Positions 16,877 through 24,983 of a stretch of DNA of 64,000 nucleotides are shown one piece after another; position 1 is the stretch's first letter; every line of letters begins with the position of its first letter. The position numbers were made by a program, and so were the translations under genes. Below the pieces are notes generated by a model. It searched no databases. It was given only the letters and a program-made list of their open reading frames with translations, and was not told the DNA's origin. This DNA is from Siderastrea radians. Lineage: Eukaryota; Cnidaria; Anthozoa; Scleractinia; Rhizangiidae. The stretch is from contig OZ024890.1 in assembly GCA_964017195.1 (NCBI GenBank), forward strand, positions 16,787,201-16,851,200. The letters are read 5' to 3'.

Positions 16877-18502
16877 TCACACTCCCAAAATATCACGCGC
16901 ACGTTTGGTTTGTTTGGGAAATAATTCAAGAAACTGATCGTTTTGTGTTATAGTGTGCTGTTAGTTTTGTGACCACAAAAATTGATTTGATATTGTACAT
17001 TTGAATTAATAATTGCAAGTAGAACTGTACTTGAAATAGGGAACTTGGGTGCATTAGTTGATGTACAAAAACTTTGGTGATAATACATGTATTTAGCCCT
17101 TAAAATTATCTCTACGGTCAGCTAAATTAACTGTTGCTTCTAAAAAGACTAACACTCCCTGAAATAAGAATAAATATTGGCATTTTGCTGAACATGCTGT
17201 CGAGGTTATTGTTAAGTTTTGCCTAAAAGAGCAAGCAAATGTGACCAACGGAAAGCAAACCTGGCATTTTTGACATATTTCCTATTCAGGTAAAACCATC
17301 TTTTCGTGCAGTATATACACTGTATATGACCGTGCTTCATAATTACTTTTGGAGTGAATTTGTCTTAAATGTGTACAAATTTATCACGTTTGCTACGGTA
17401 TGTAAATATGGAGCAAAGACCTGTATTCACCTTCTTTGCTTCACTGGTAAATGTGGTGCAAAGACGTCATTTGATGTACGTGCAGATATGGCCAAAGTAA
17501 AGCAAACATGGCATTTGCTTCATATTTGCTATCCATGTAAACATCGAGTAAACGCGGTATTTACCATCTTTGCTTTGTTTGTAAATGTGGTGCAAAGACG
17601 TCATTTGATGTACGTGCAGATATGGCCAAAGTAAAGCAAACATGGTATTTGCTTCATATTTGCTGTCCAGGTAAACATCGAGTAAACGCGGTATTTACCA
17701 TCTTTGCTTTGTTTGTAAATGTGGTGCAAAGACGTCATTTGATTTACGTGCAGATATGACCAAAGTAAAGCAAACATGGCATTTGCTTCATATTTGCTGT
17801 CCAGGTAACTATCGAGTAAACGCGGTATTTACCAACTTTGCTTTGCTTGCAAATGTGCTCCAAACACAAAATTTGACTGATGTGCAAATAGTATCAAAGT
17901 ACAGCAAACATGGTATTTGGTTCATATTTGCCACCCATGCAAATCCATCTTTTGGGGCAGCAAATATTTAACTTCACTTCATAATTACTGTAGGAGTAAA
18001 TCCGTCTCAAATGTGTATTTCCTGTTCACATTTGCTACGTTGCATAAATATCGAGTAAACGCGGTATTTACCATATTTGCTTTTCATGCAAATGTGGTGC
18101 AAACATGACATTTGAATTTGACCAAATATGATCAAATTTAATCATTTATGGTATTTACTTCATATTTGCTGCGATTTTGCTATTATTGTAAATCCGTTTT
18201 TTCGTGCAGTGTAAGGCACTGGCTACCCGCACGGCTTGTTTCACGTTCTTATGGCTCAAGGCTTTCTTGGCTTGTTTGGTAATTTCTTTTTTAAGGACGT
18301 CTTCGGCTTTGCGTTTGATACCGCGTGTCAAACCCGTTTCCAAGCCTCTCTTGATATTACTAGGCAGTTTTAAAGGATTTCGCGTGCTTTTAAGGCCTTG
18401 GAACCCCCCACGCAAGAGATCCGTCATCAACCCTTGTCCACTTTGACCCTGTTGATCATACCACTCGTCGGTCCGAAATCGTGTCAAACTTCCCCCTCGC
18501 AT
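16877..18502 (-). pseudogene. pVI-like minor capsid gene, split by an inserted repeat element
   Basis: The 5' part (18502 to about 18211) encodes about 97 residues starting MRGGSLTRF, with LLRGG-F (a likely protease site) followed by a basic helical region (LETGLTRGIKRKAEDVLKKE). Coding character then stops and AT-rich repeat DNA begins. The 3' part survives next to the capsid block: minus-strand frame 16944-16880 reads QFLELFPKQTKRARDILGV and stops at 16877, two bases before the next ATG. The whole thus looks like one gene interrupted by about 1.26 kb. The pVI comparison rests on basic composition, a Gly-Gly site near the N-terminus and position; it is tentative. Confidence 0.65.
16945..18210. 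mobile_element. AT-rich inserted element with 134-bp tandem repeats
   Basis: Base composition falls sharply relative to the surrounding element genes and no viral coding frame crosses it. Its core is a tandem repeat with exact 134-bp spacing (AAATGTG at 17449, 17583, 17717 and 17851), followed by more divergent copies to about 18110. A word TTTTCGTGCAGT recurs near 17291 and at the right edge (18190-18210). No protein-coding gene and no clean terminal inverted repeat were found, so the class of element is unknown and both edges are approximate. Confidence 0.7.
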
Positions 18503-18559
18503 GGTGTCTTCTTCTTCTTCACCAGGGATACACGTTTGTTTGGGCTTTACGTGACTCCC

Positions 18560-18567
18560 TTTTTATA
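18560..18567 (-). promoter_or_regulatory. TATA box (TATAAAAA) for the pVI-like gene
   Basis: 58-65 bp upstream of ATG 18502, at the 3' edge of the preceding small gene. Confidence 0.5.
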
Positions 18568-18573
18568 CCGTCC

Positions 18574-18759
18574 TCATCGTCTTCTTTTTCGAAACGCGGC
18601 TTCCAACCCTTTCTTGGCCCCGTAACTCGCCGCACCCCCCGCGGCACCCAACGCCACGGCTTTCCCTCCCGCGATCAAGGCTGGAATCAGCGCAGCCAGT
18701 GGCAAGAGACCCCCTTGTTGCCTTCTTCTTCGTCTTCGACGTCTTCTCGTCTTGGGCAT
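18574..18759 (-). CDS. Arg-rich core-like protein (pX/mu-like), 61 residues
   Basis: Reads MPKT, nine arginines, QQGG, then a long Ala/Leu/Gly hydrophobic segment (LLPLAALIPALIAGGKAVAL) and a basic end (FRKRRR). Same plan as the 12013-12186 protein: poly-Arg, Gly-Gly site, hydrophobic stretch, basic tail. Resembles adenovirus pX precursor; may condense DNA inside the capsid or act on membranes. Start taken at ATG 18759 because the Arg run follows immediately and a CATAAAAAGG box lies 40 bp upstream. Confidence 0.75.
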   Translation of the reverse strand: MPKTRRRRRRRRRQQGGLLPLAALIPALIAGGKAVALGAAGGAASYGAKKGLEAAFRKRRR

Positions 18760-18798
18760 CTTGTTGTGATTGGTCACTCCCTTGGCCAAGTCCTCCCC

Positions 18799-18806
18799 TT
18801 TTTATG
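18799..18806 (-). promoter_or_regulatory. TATA-like box (CATAAAAA) for the 18759 gene
   Basis: 40-47 bp upstream of ATG 18759, overlapping the stop region of the minor-capsid gene. Confidence 0.45.
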
Positions 18807-19851
18807 TCTTTTTGAAGTGTAACGTGACAATGGTATGGCCGTCGCCAAACTTGACCAAGTCTCCTCCCCTACCAATCGTTTCGGCCACTTGAACGTGAAC
18901 GATTTCCACCACCTCGTTACGAAGAGCCATGTATTGAATGTGCAACGGTTCAAAGTACAGGGTGCCACGTCCTTGTCGCTTGTACTGGATTTCACGCAAC
19001 AAATCGGTCACGCGATTGCCCACCACCGTGCTGCCCGCGATGTCCGAGTACACGTGCAATGATCGCGTGGGTTCCCCCACCACCGCCCGAAACGCCGTAT
19101 TCAAGTTGGTGAAACGCCAATTACAACTCATGCTCAATTGTAAATAATCCGGTAAAATCGAACGCACCGTCCAAAAGACCGGGTTGCTCTGATCGTCGTT
19201 CACATCGTTCCAATCGTTGCCAGGTGGTTCTTTCATGTTGGGGATTTGATCCCCCAGGAATTCTTGCTGTAAGTTCGGGCCCAAAACCAACCCACTGCTC
19301 ATTTTACGTAACCATCCCATCTTGAGCGCTAACTTGGTGTAGATGGTAAGGACCGGTGTTTTGTTGCCACAATAGCAGACATTCGTGTTGTCGACGAGCA
19401 GATCCTCGCCTTCCCACTTGAACTTGACGTAGGTGTGTTTGCCTTGATCGTTGGTAAACCAACCTCCTTGAATCGCCGTTTCCTGGCGTCGTTGTTCCAA
19501 ATGGGCAATCGTGGCTTTCATGAAACTCACGCCATCCACCACCCAATCCAAATCTTGGACGTCTTGGATGAGGGTTTGCGCTGTGCCTATGCGCGCGGCC
19601 ATGGTGCCATCGGTTTTACCCGGGGCGGGATAAGTGATCTCCCACGACGTCGCTAGGATGTACCCATCTTTCTTCACCAACTCGTACAAATTCACGCGGG
19701 TATCCGGTAAGGAAATGGCACTCAACCCCACTTGCCATCCACCTCCGGATAACTGCAACGGTTTCGGTAAACGAATCTTGAAGGAATTGGCTTGGTTGTT
19801 GGGAAATTCACGTCGGTTGGCATGACTCGGTAATGTCACGTAGAACGACAT
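18802..19851 (-). CDS. Minor capsid/penton-like protein, F54H12.2-like family, copy 1
   Basis: 349 residues from ATG 19851. The N-terminus SFYVTLPSHANRREFPNN and the following RLPKPLQLSGGGWQVGLSAI are the signature of a Polinton family seen in databases as F54H12.2-like, and the C-terminus GHTIVTLHFKK matches its final strand. The middle holds RSLHVYSDIAGSTVVGNRVT, another family block. These proteins are thought to be the minor capsid (penton) components. Copy 2 starts upstream and stops 11 nt before this ATG. The frame is intact. Confidence 0.85.
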   Translation of the reverse strand: MSFYVTLPSHANRREFPNNQANSFKIRLPKPLQLSGGGWQVGLSAISLPDTRVNLYELVKKDGYILATSWEITYPAPGKTDGTMAARIGTAQTLIQDVQDLDWVVDGVSFMKATIAHLEQRRQETAIQGGWFTNDQGKHTYVKFKWEGEDLLVDNTNVCYCGNKTPVLTIYTKLALKMGWLRKMSSGLVLGPNLQQEFLGDQIPNMKEPPGNDWNDVNDDQSNPVFWTVRSILPDYLQLSMSCNWRFTNLNTAFRAVVGEPTRSLHVYSDIAGSTVVGNRVTDLLREIQYKRQGRGTLYFEPLHIQYMALRNEVVEIVHVQVAETIGRGGDLVKFGDGHTIVTLHFKKT

Positions 19852-19862
19852 CTTTGTCTTCT

Positions 19863-20906
19863 TCACACCACCACGTCCCTTTTAAAGTGCAGGGTGAGGA
19901 GAGCATGCCCTTTGCCAAATTGGACTAGATCCCCATTGGTTTCGGCCATCTGGGTTTCCACGATTTCCACCACTTCATTGCGTACTGGGACATATTGAAT
20001 ATGTCGAGGTTCAAAGTGGGTGGTGTTTTGTGGCTGGTACTTGATTTCTCGTAAGAGATCCGTGATGCGACCTCCTACCATGCTGCTGGTCCCTACATTG
20101 CAATACACGTGCAAAGGACGCGTCGGAGCAAATTCCGACGAGGGACGAAAGGTCGCGTTCAAATTCACAAACCGCCAAGGGCACGATAGACTCAACTTCA
20201 CATAATCCCCCTCCACTTTCCAAAAGGTGGGCTTGTTGTTGGTATCGCGGACATCCGTCGGGGTGGGAATGGTGGACATGCCTTGAAATTCTGGCAAGAG
20301 ATTCGGACCCAATCGATACTGGCCAGGAGACACTTGTTCGATCCATCCCATTTTCAGGGCCAAGGTTCTGCCCCATGACACGTGCGCTACTTGAGCTTTG
20401 TAATCCACTTGCTTGGTATTCAACAACAAATCCCCTTCGGAGGTCCATGCAAAGGTCGGGACCAATTTGAGGCCATTGTCCTCTGTCCATTTGTTTTTAG
20501 GGGCGGTTTGTTTCGCACGGGCTTGCTGGTAACGGTACACCAGTTGATGAAAAAAGTGCGATCCCGTCGACGAGGCCAGCTCCTTTTTCATATCTCGACC
20601 GTAGACAGTGAGTTCGCGACGTTGATGCCACCAATGATCGTTGCCTTGATCGTCTTGGGAATACACCCGTTCGTGCCATCGTACATACAACAGAGGATGG
20701 GATTCGCCCACTCCTCCTTCTTCCGCTACCACGGGAATGGTGGGTAAGGATAAACTCACCATGCCTACCATCCATCCGCGTCCCACAAATCGGATGGGTT
20801 TCGGCAACCGGTTTCGGAACTGATGGGCTTTGTTGCCAGGAAACTCCTTGGTACTCGCATGACTCATCAACGTCACGTAAAACGACGAATTGGGCACCCA
20901 CGTCAT
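19863..20906 (-). CDS. Minor capsid/penton-like protein, F54H12.2-like family, copy 2
   Basis: 347 residues. Same blocks as copy 1: SFYVTLMSHASTKEFPGN, RLPKPIRFVGRGWMVGMVSL, LHVYCNVGTSSMVGGRITD and the C-terminal LVQFGKGHALLTLHFKRD. The middle (residues 70-180) differs strongly, suggesting an old tandem duplication with one copy specialised. The ATG lies 3 nt after the integrase stop, so the two are probably co-transcribed. Intact frame. Confidence 0.85.
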   Translation of the reverse strand: MTWVPNSSFYVTLMSHASTKEFPGNKAHQFRNRLPKPIRFVGRGWMVGMVSLSLPTIPVVAEEGGVGESHPLLYVRWHERVYSQDDQGNDHWWHQRRELTVYGRDMKKELASSTGSHFFHQLVYRYQQARAKQTAPKNKWTEDNGLKLVPTFAWTSEGDLLLNTKQVDYKAQVAHVSWGRTLALKMGWIEQVSPGQYRLGPNLLPEFQGMSTIPTPTDVRDTNNKPTFWKVEGDYVKLSLSCPWRFVNLNATFRPSSEFAPTRPLHVYCNVGTSSMVGGRITDLLREIKYQPQNTTHFEPRHIQYVPVRNEVVEIVETQMAETNGDLVQFGKGHALLTLHFKRDVVV

Positions 20907-20909
20907 TTT

Positions 20910-22028
20910 TTAGTCGCGTCGTCGTCGTCTTTTGGGGGGTTTGGGTGACTTTGTCTTTTTCCTCTTGGGTGGTTGGAGAGAGGTCACGTCACCACGAGCA
21001 ATCCAACTATTGTACTTGTCGGGCCACCCTTTCCACTTGACCAACCATCGATCTTTTTGACGCTTAAGTACCTTTTCGATGCGAAACACGTCGGACACAT
21101 GGACTTTTTGTAAATCCTCCTCGTAAAACGTGCCTTGAACGGGGGTATCATCCCATTCACGAATCTTATAGGTGGGCACGGGGCCCGGGACCACGCGATG
21201 CACCACAAACACTTCTTCCGTCCAACCAGGTAAATAACCTTTTTCAAACGTCCGATGAATCTTGTTCAGACGCACCCGATCGCCTACTTTGAATTTAGGT
21301 TTTTTATGGCTTTTCCCTCGTGGGCCGTACAATCGTTTCCACACGGCTTCTTCGTTGTCCCACGTCACGTCTTGAGGGGCCATGCCAATACTTCGATGCC
21401 GAGTGGCATTGTAGCCTTGCACCAACTCGGGTAAGACATCGTCAAAGCGTAAGGTGTTGGCCGCGGTGAAATAGCGGTACAACCGTTCTTTCAAGGTGCG
21501 GTTAAATCGTTCCACCACACTGGCCTTCGCATCCCCTTCCGTCGAAAAATGGTGAATCCCTTGCTCGTCGAGCCATCGTTGAAACGTCCGGTTGTAAAAT
21601 TCCTTCCCCCGATCCGTTTGCAATCGGTTGGGGTGTCGTCGTCCTTTCAAAATCTTCTCAAAGGCTTTCACTAGGGCCACGCCGGTTTTGTCTTTCAAGG
21701 GTTGCACCCACGCGTATTTGGACAAGACATCCACGACCGTCAACAAGTATCGTAGGCCCCGATTATATTTGGCCAAGGGTTGCACTTCGACTAAATCCGC
21801 CACCCATTGATCGTCTAAGCCTCCCACGATCACCGGTACCGTGGGAAAACGACGACACCGCGGTTTATGTTACGTGTAGGCCAAATCCCGTTCCAAGACC
21901 CGTTGGGCTTGTTTCAAAGGAATCTGATGGGCTTTGGCAAACCGTTGCACGCCTCCTAAACTCCCCGGGGCACGAGGATCGTGGTAACGGCTCAACCATG
22001 GTTGTGTGTGTTTCTTTCGAGGGGCCAT
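20910..22028 (-). pseudogene. int: Retrovirus-like integrase with chromodomain, interrupted by an in-frame TAA
   Basis: A 373-codon frame from ATG 22028 to the stop at 20910, with TAA at codon 53 (21870-21872). The part after the stop holds the DDE core: DQWVADLVEV, LQTDRGKEF and VVERFNRTLKE (D13, D74 and E108 counted from the GTG at 21833). Next comes a beta-barrel region (FKVGDRVRLNKI) and a chromodomain (VFRIEKVLKRQKDRWLVKWKGW and following). Codons 1-52 carry the helical, basic N-terminal region typical of these enzymes. Integrases of this type join the element's ends to host DNA with a 6-bp stagger, which matches the duplication seen. The ATG overlaps the upstream gene by 37 nt. Confidence 0.92.
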
Positions 22029-22348
22029 ACGTTCTTGCATTCATCCCATAAGGTCGGTATGGAAGGGATGGTGTCGGGATGCGCCTTTTGAATGATTCGA
22101 TACCATCGCCACGCGTCCGGATGCACTTTTAACCATAAGACAAACACCACCCATCGATACAGGTTACGATCCACGTGGGTTTCTTCAAAGACGTGGAGAG
22201 GATGCGTGTCCTCGGGACAAGGAGGAATAGGGATGTTGGCCCCGGGTTGGTGATCATATAACACTTGGCACAGGGATTGATGACATTGCCATTGCACCCG
22301 AGACAAGAGAGACTCCCATGCATAACACATCCACACAGCAGACTCCAT
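21992..22348 (-). CDS. Trp/Cys-rich protein of unknown function
   Basis: 118 residues from ATG 22348, supported by a TATAAAGG box at 22383-22390. The protein is rich in Trp, His and Cys (MESAVWMCYAWESLLSRVQW, RWVVFVLWLKVHPDAWRWY) with a Pro-rich middle (NIPIPPCPEDTHPLHVF). It looks like a compact helical domain; no catalytic motif is visible. It overlaps the integrase start by 37 nt and follows the GRF zinc-finger gene by 37 nt. I do not recognise a family. Confidence 0.65.
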   Translation of the reverse strand: MESAVWMCYAWESLLSRVQWQCHQSLCQVLYDHQPGANIPIPPCPEDTHPLHVFEETHVDRNLYRWVVFVLWLKVHPDAWRWYRIIQKAHPDTIPSIPTLWDECKNVWPLERNTHNHG

Positions 22349-22382
22349 GGTCACACTACTCCTAAAACATTTTATTCGTTCT

Positions 22383-22390
22383 CCTTTATA
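22383..22390 (-). promoter_or_regulatory. TATA-like box (TATAAAGG) for the 22348 gene
   Basis: 35-42 bp upstream of ATG 22348 and overlapping the GRF gene stop. Confidence 0.55.
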
Positions 22391-23267
22391 CATTAAAAGA
22401 GACCGTCATACGCGATCGTCTCGAGGCTTTTCTGCCAGTTCTCGACACTGTCACTGTACTTGGGGGGGGGGGTGGTGCTGGGGCCACCATCATTTCTTGA
22501 CGGTTCTTGAGCTCTTGTATCTCTCGCAACAACTGTGTCTCGTAGTCTGTCAGGGGCCGATCCACGTCCTCTTTCCTTTGGACTCGAGGGGGCGGTCCTG
22601 GGATGTCCACGCCACGCTTGGGATACCCTTGTGCATCACGGGTCGACAACGGGGGTTCGGCCAGTACGTCGGCTTTCTTGGGGGGATGGTCATGAAACCA
22701 ACTCCAGTACTTGGGACCCAACGGTTGATCGGCCCACCGGAAGAAGCCACACTTTTTCTTGGAACAATTCAGAAACAAGCGATCAGGGTTCTGGGTAGAA
22801 TGGCTCTGTTGCAGCGTGGCGGGTTCACGGCAAAAGCATTGCAAACAAGTCCACATGTCCATCACTTCTGCATGAGGTTGACTATACACGGCTTTCATAT
22901 ACTCCACGGCTTGATCTTGCCCACAAAACAACAAACAGGGTTGGATGGGACATTTCACATACTTCCATCCCTTTTGAGATTCTCGTGCCTCCAAACGCAC
23001 GTCATGGCAAGGACATACCATCGTGTCCATCGACTTTCTTTCACGGTTGTCATACCCAGTCGTCAGAGTGAATTGTGGTGGTGGTGTAGATTGCTCCACC
23101 ATGTCATTCAATTCTTTCATCATATCTTCCACCGCGGCTCGGGTGTCTTCCACGACCTCGCGTACCACAGGATCACAGTCCACGGGCGTCATGGTTTGAA
23201 TGGTGTTCTTCTTCTTCTTCTTCCCCTCTGGGGGATGGGTTGATTTTCTCTTCCGATCAACAGACAT
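22386..23267 (-). CDS. GRF-type zinc-finger protein
   Basis: 293 residues from ATG 23267. The N-terminus is Lys-rich (EGKKKKKNT), followed by an acidic helix (VVREVVEDTRAAVEDMMKEL). Residues 85-115 hold a first metal-binding cluster (CPCHDV, KCPIQPC). Residues 141-180 hold a second (CLQCFC, DRLFLNCSKKKCGFFRWAD), which fits the GRF zinc finger that binds single-stranded DNA or RNA in topoisomerases, NEIL3 and some viral proteins. A coiled coil follows (YETQLLREIQELKNRQEMM), then a poly-Pro stretch encoded by a G10 run and a basic tail. It shares a divergent promoter with the SLOG gene. A role in DNA handling or late transcription is inference. Confidence 0.75.
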   Translation of the reverse strand: MSVDRKRKSTHPPEGKKKKKNTIQTMTPVDCDPVVREVVEDTRAAVEDMMKELNDMVEQSTPPPQFTLTTGYDNRERKSMDTMVCPCHDVRLEARESQKGWKYVKCPIQPCLLFCGQDQAVEYMKAVYSQPHAEVMDMWTCLQCFCREPATLQQSHSTQNPDRLFLNCSKKKCGFFRWADQPLGPKYWSWFHDHPPKKADVLAEPPLSTRDAQGYPKRGVDIPGPPPRVQRKEDVDRPLTDYETQLLREIQELKNRQEMMVAPAPPPPPSTVTVSRTGRKASRRSRMTVSFNV

Positions 23268-23295
23268 CCTGCTCAAGATTTTCACCCGCCCAGGT

Positions 23296-23305
23296 CTTTT
23301 TTATA
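23296..23305 (-). promoter_or_regulatory. TATA box (TATAAAAAAG) for the GRF gene
   Basis: 29-38 bp upstream of ATG 23267. Confidence 0.6.
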
Positions 23306-23319
23306 CCCACGACCCTTGG

Positions 23320-23440
23320 CTCTCATTGGTCAGCTTCTCATGACCCTATAAGGACCTCTCCTGTTCTCATTGGTCAGCTTGTTATGACCCTATAAGGACC
23401 TCTTGTCTTCCCGTTGGTCAGGTGTCCCTATTTAAGACGA
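23320..23440 (+). promoter_or_regulatory. Three 44-bp promoter repeats with CCAAT-type and TATA-type words
   Basis: Copies start at 23324, 23368 and 23412 (exact 44-bp spacing). Each opens with (C/T)(A/G)TTGGTCAG, an inverted CCAAT box. The first two contain CCCTATAAGGACC; the third has CCCTATTTAAGAC at the same position, and that TATTTAA is 40 bp upstream of the SLOG ATG. The repeats lie between the divergent GRF and SLOG genes. Confidence 0.75.
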
Positions 23441-23474
23441 CTCCCTTGGTCTCTAGATCGTCATTCTCAGAGCA

Positions 23475-24170
23475 ATGCCCCCCAACATCGACATGATCGG
23501 AGAACAAGATCTCGACGCCTTGGAACTGCAGATTGGTCATGGCCATGTGGTGTACACTGGGGGCGCCAAAGGCACGGATGAACTCGTCGAACAAATGGCC
23601 AAACAGTTTGGGATGCAAGTCGAAGTCCTGGTCCCCCCGAACCATCCTCGAGCCACGTTCATCACCCCGTCCACCGTGGAAGTCCTCATGCTAGCCAACC
23701 CTCATCTTCACCAAGCGGCGGAGAAACTAGGGAAGCGAATGCCTAGTCATTTTCACACCCTGCAATTATTGCAACGCAATTATCAAATTGCCAAGAAAGC
23801 CCATACCCTCTATGCCTTTGGCATTTTGGAACAGGATCATAAACGCGTGAAAGGGGGAACCGGTTGGACCGTGCAATTGGCCATGGATCAAGGCAAACCC
23901 GTCTACCTGTTTGACGTCCCCAGTCAAACGTGGTACCGCTCGGACCATTACTACCAAGTCAACGAGAATGCCACCGCTATGGTCTCAGGGAGTCAATTTG
24001 TCCCTTGGGGACCTAAAAAGCCCACCCTTCATCAAAGCAGTGCTATCGTGGGATCCCGCGATGTGGACAACCAAACCCGAGCAGAAATTCAAGCCTTATT
24101 CAACCGCACCTTCTGTCTACCCGAGAACATTGATCAATTACGCCTGGAACTGGAAGACTTTCATTTGTAA
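23475..24170 (+). CDS. SLOG-fold protein (predicted nucleotide or ligand binder)
   Basis: 231 residues from the first ATG after the TATTTAA box. HVVYTGGAKGTDELVEQMAK (residues 24-43) is the GGAxGxD loop of SLOG (SMF/DprA-LOG) Rossmann-like domains. AFGILEQDHKRVKGGTGW (114-131) with GKPVYLFD (140-147) is the second conserved block, and AIVGSRDVDNQTR (190-202) the last. SLOG domains bind nucleotides or derivatives and act as enzymes (LOG phosphoribohydrolases) or as sensors coupled to effectors such as SLATT membrane proteins in conflict systems. Monocistronic, rightward, opposite to the structural block. Whether it works with the 2TM protein at 12269-12955 is a hypothesis. Confidence 0.8.
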   Translation: MPPNIDMIGEQDLDALELQIGHGHVVYTGGAKGTDELVEQMAKQFGMQVEVLVPPNHPRATFITPSTVEVLMLANPHLHQAAEKLGKRMPSHFHTLQLLQRNYQIAKKAHTLYAFGILEQDHKRVKGGTGWTVQLAMDQGKPVYLFDVPSQTWYRSDHYYQVNENATAMVSGSQFVPWGPKKPTLHQSSAIVGSRDVDNQTRAEIQALFNRTFCLPENIDQLRLELEDFHL

Positions 24171-24446
24171 TGTTTTAGTTTTTATTTTTTTCAATCTGTA
24201 CATAGCCACTTTTTAGTTTTTATTTTTCCAATTGTACATAGCCTTTTTCAATTTGTAAATAGGTGCGCCCCACCCGCGTGGCAACAACACCAACAACCAT
24301 TTGTAAAAAACATGAACTCTTCTTTTTAATTAAAATTTTAAAAAACTGACAACACTGAGTTTGCACGTTCATCATAAATAAATGTCTCTTGACGCACAGC
24401 AGTCTTGACTCACAATAAGAAAGAACTCAACAGGAATAAAAAATGT
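24171..24446. other. Convergent AT-rich intergenic region
   Basis: Lies between the SLOG gene stop and the stop of the 24447 gene. Contains repeated TTTTTATTTTT(T)CAATNTGTACATAGCC-like units at 24178-24260 and A/T-rich signals that could serve as poly(A) sites for both sides. No gene seen. Confidence 0.6.
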
Positions 24447-24983
24447 TCATTGTTCTAAACAGCGGCTCACTGTCTTCACTGCCTCCCTTTCCATGTCCTC
24501 CAACCATTTCTTCTCCTCCTTTCGCTGCTGCTCCACTTCTTTAAAAAAATAGGCAATCTCCTGCCATCGTTCTCCCCCATGCACCCGTGGCAAGTGGTTC
24601 ACCAGGTAATCATCGAGTTCCTTGAATTCTTCCAAACTCATCATCCACGTCGACTCGTCCATGGTGTACACCAAGCGTCGACAAATAAAAGGAATAATCC
24701 GCTTGGCCAGGGTCTTCTTCAACATCTTCTCCACCGTTGGGTGTACCCGTCCCACGCGGTGGCCATTCTCCAACTCCACCAAGCACAAAATAAACAAACG
24801 AATGAAAGAGGCCACGCGGTAACGGTTCAGGGGGCGCCACGCTTGCTCTCGTCGTTCATGCATACGTATCGTATGGCGATCCATGGGTGTGAACTCGCGT
24901 CCCGCTCTCCTTGTCAACTCCTCTTCTCCGTTCACATTCACACAGCTGGCTAGCGAGCCCAAGGGCGTTCTCGTTTCGGACAT
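24447..24983 (-). CDS. Protein of unknown function, helical
   Basis: 178 residues starting MSETRTPLGSL. Mostly charged helices (FIRLFILCLVELENGHRVGR, KMLKKTLAKRIIPFICRRLV, SLEEFKELDDYLVNHL, KEVEQQRKEEKKWLEDMERE). No signal peptide or catalytic motif. It is driven leftward from the divergent promoter region at 24984-25236, with GTATATAG at 25059-25066. Positioned opposite the RING operon, so likely an early or accessory gene. Confidence 0.65.
   Translation of the reverse strand: MSETRTPLGSLASCVNVNGEEELTRRAGREFTPMDRHTIRMHERREQAWRPLNRYRVASFIRLFILCLVELENGHRVGRVHPTVEKMLKKTLAKRIIPFICRRLVYTMDESTWMMSLEEFKELDDYLVNHLPRVHGGERWQEIAYFFKEVEQQRKEEKKWLEDMEREAVKTVSRCLEQ

Noticed and set aside
17449..18110. 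CRISPR-like array
   Set aside because: Units are 134 bp, contiguous and without unique spacers; the setting is a eukaryotic AT-rich tandem repeat.
22347..23243. 298-codon plus-strand frame
   Set aside because: Antisense to the GRF zinc-finger gene, whose cysteine motifs, TATA box and start support the minus strand.
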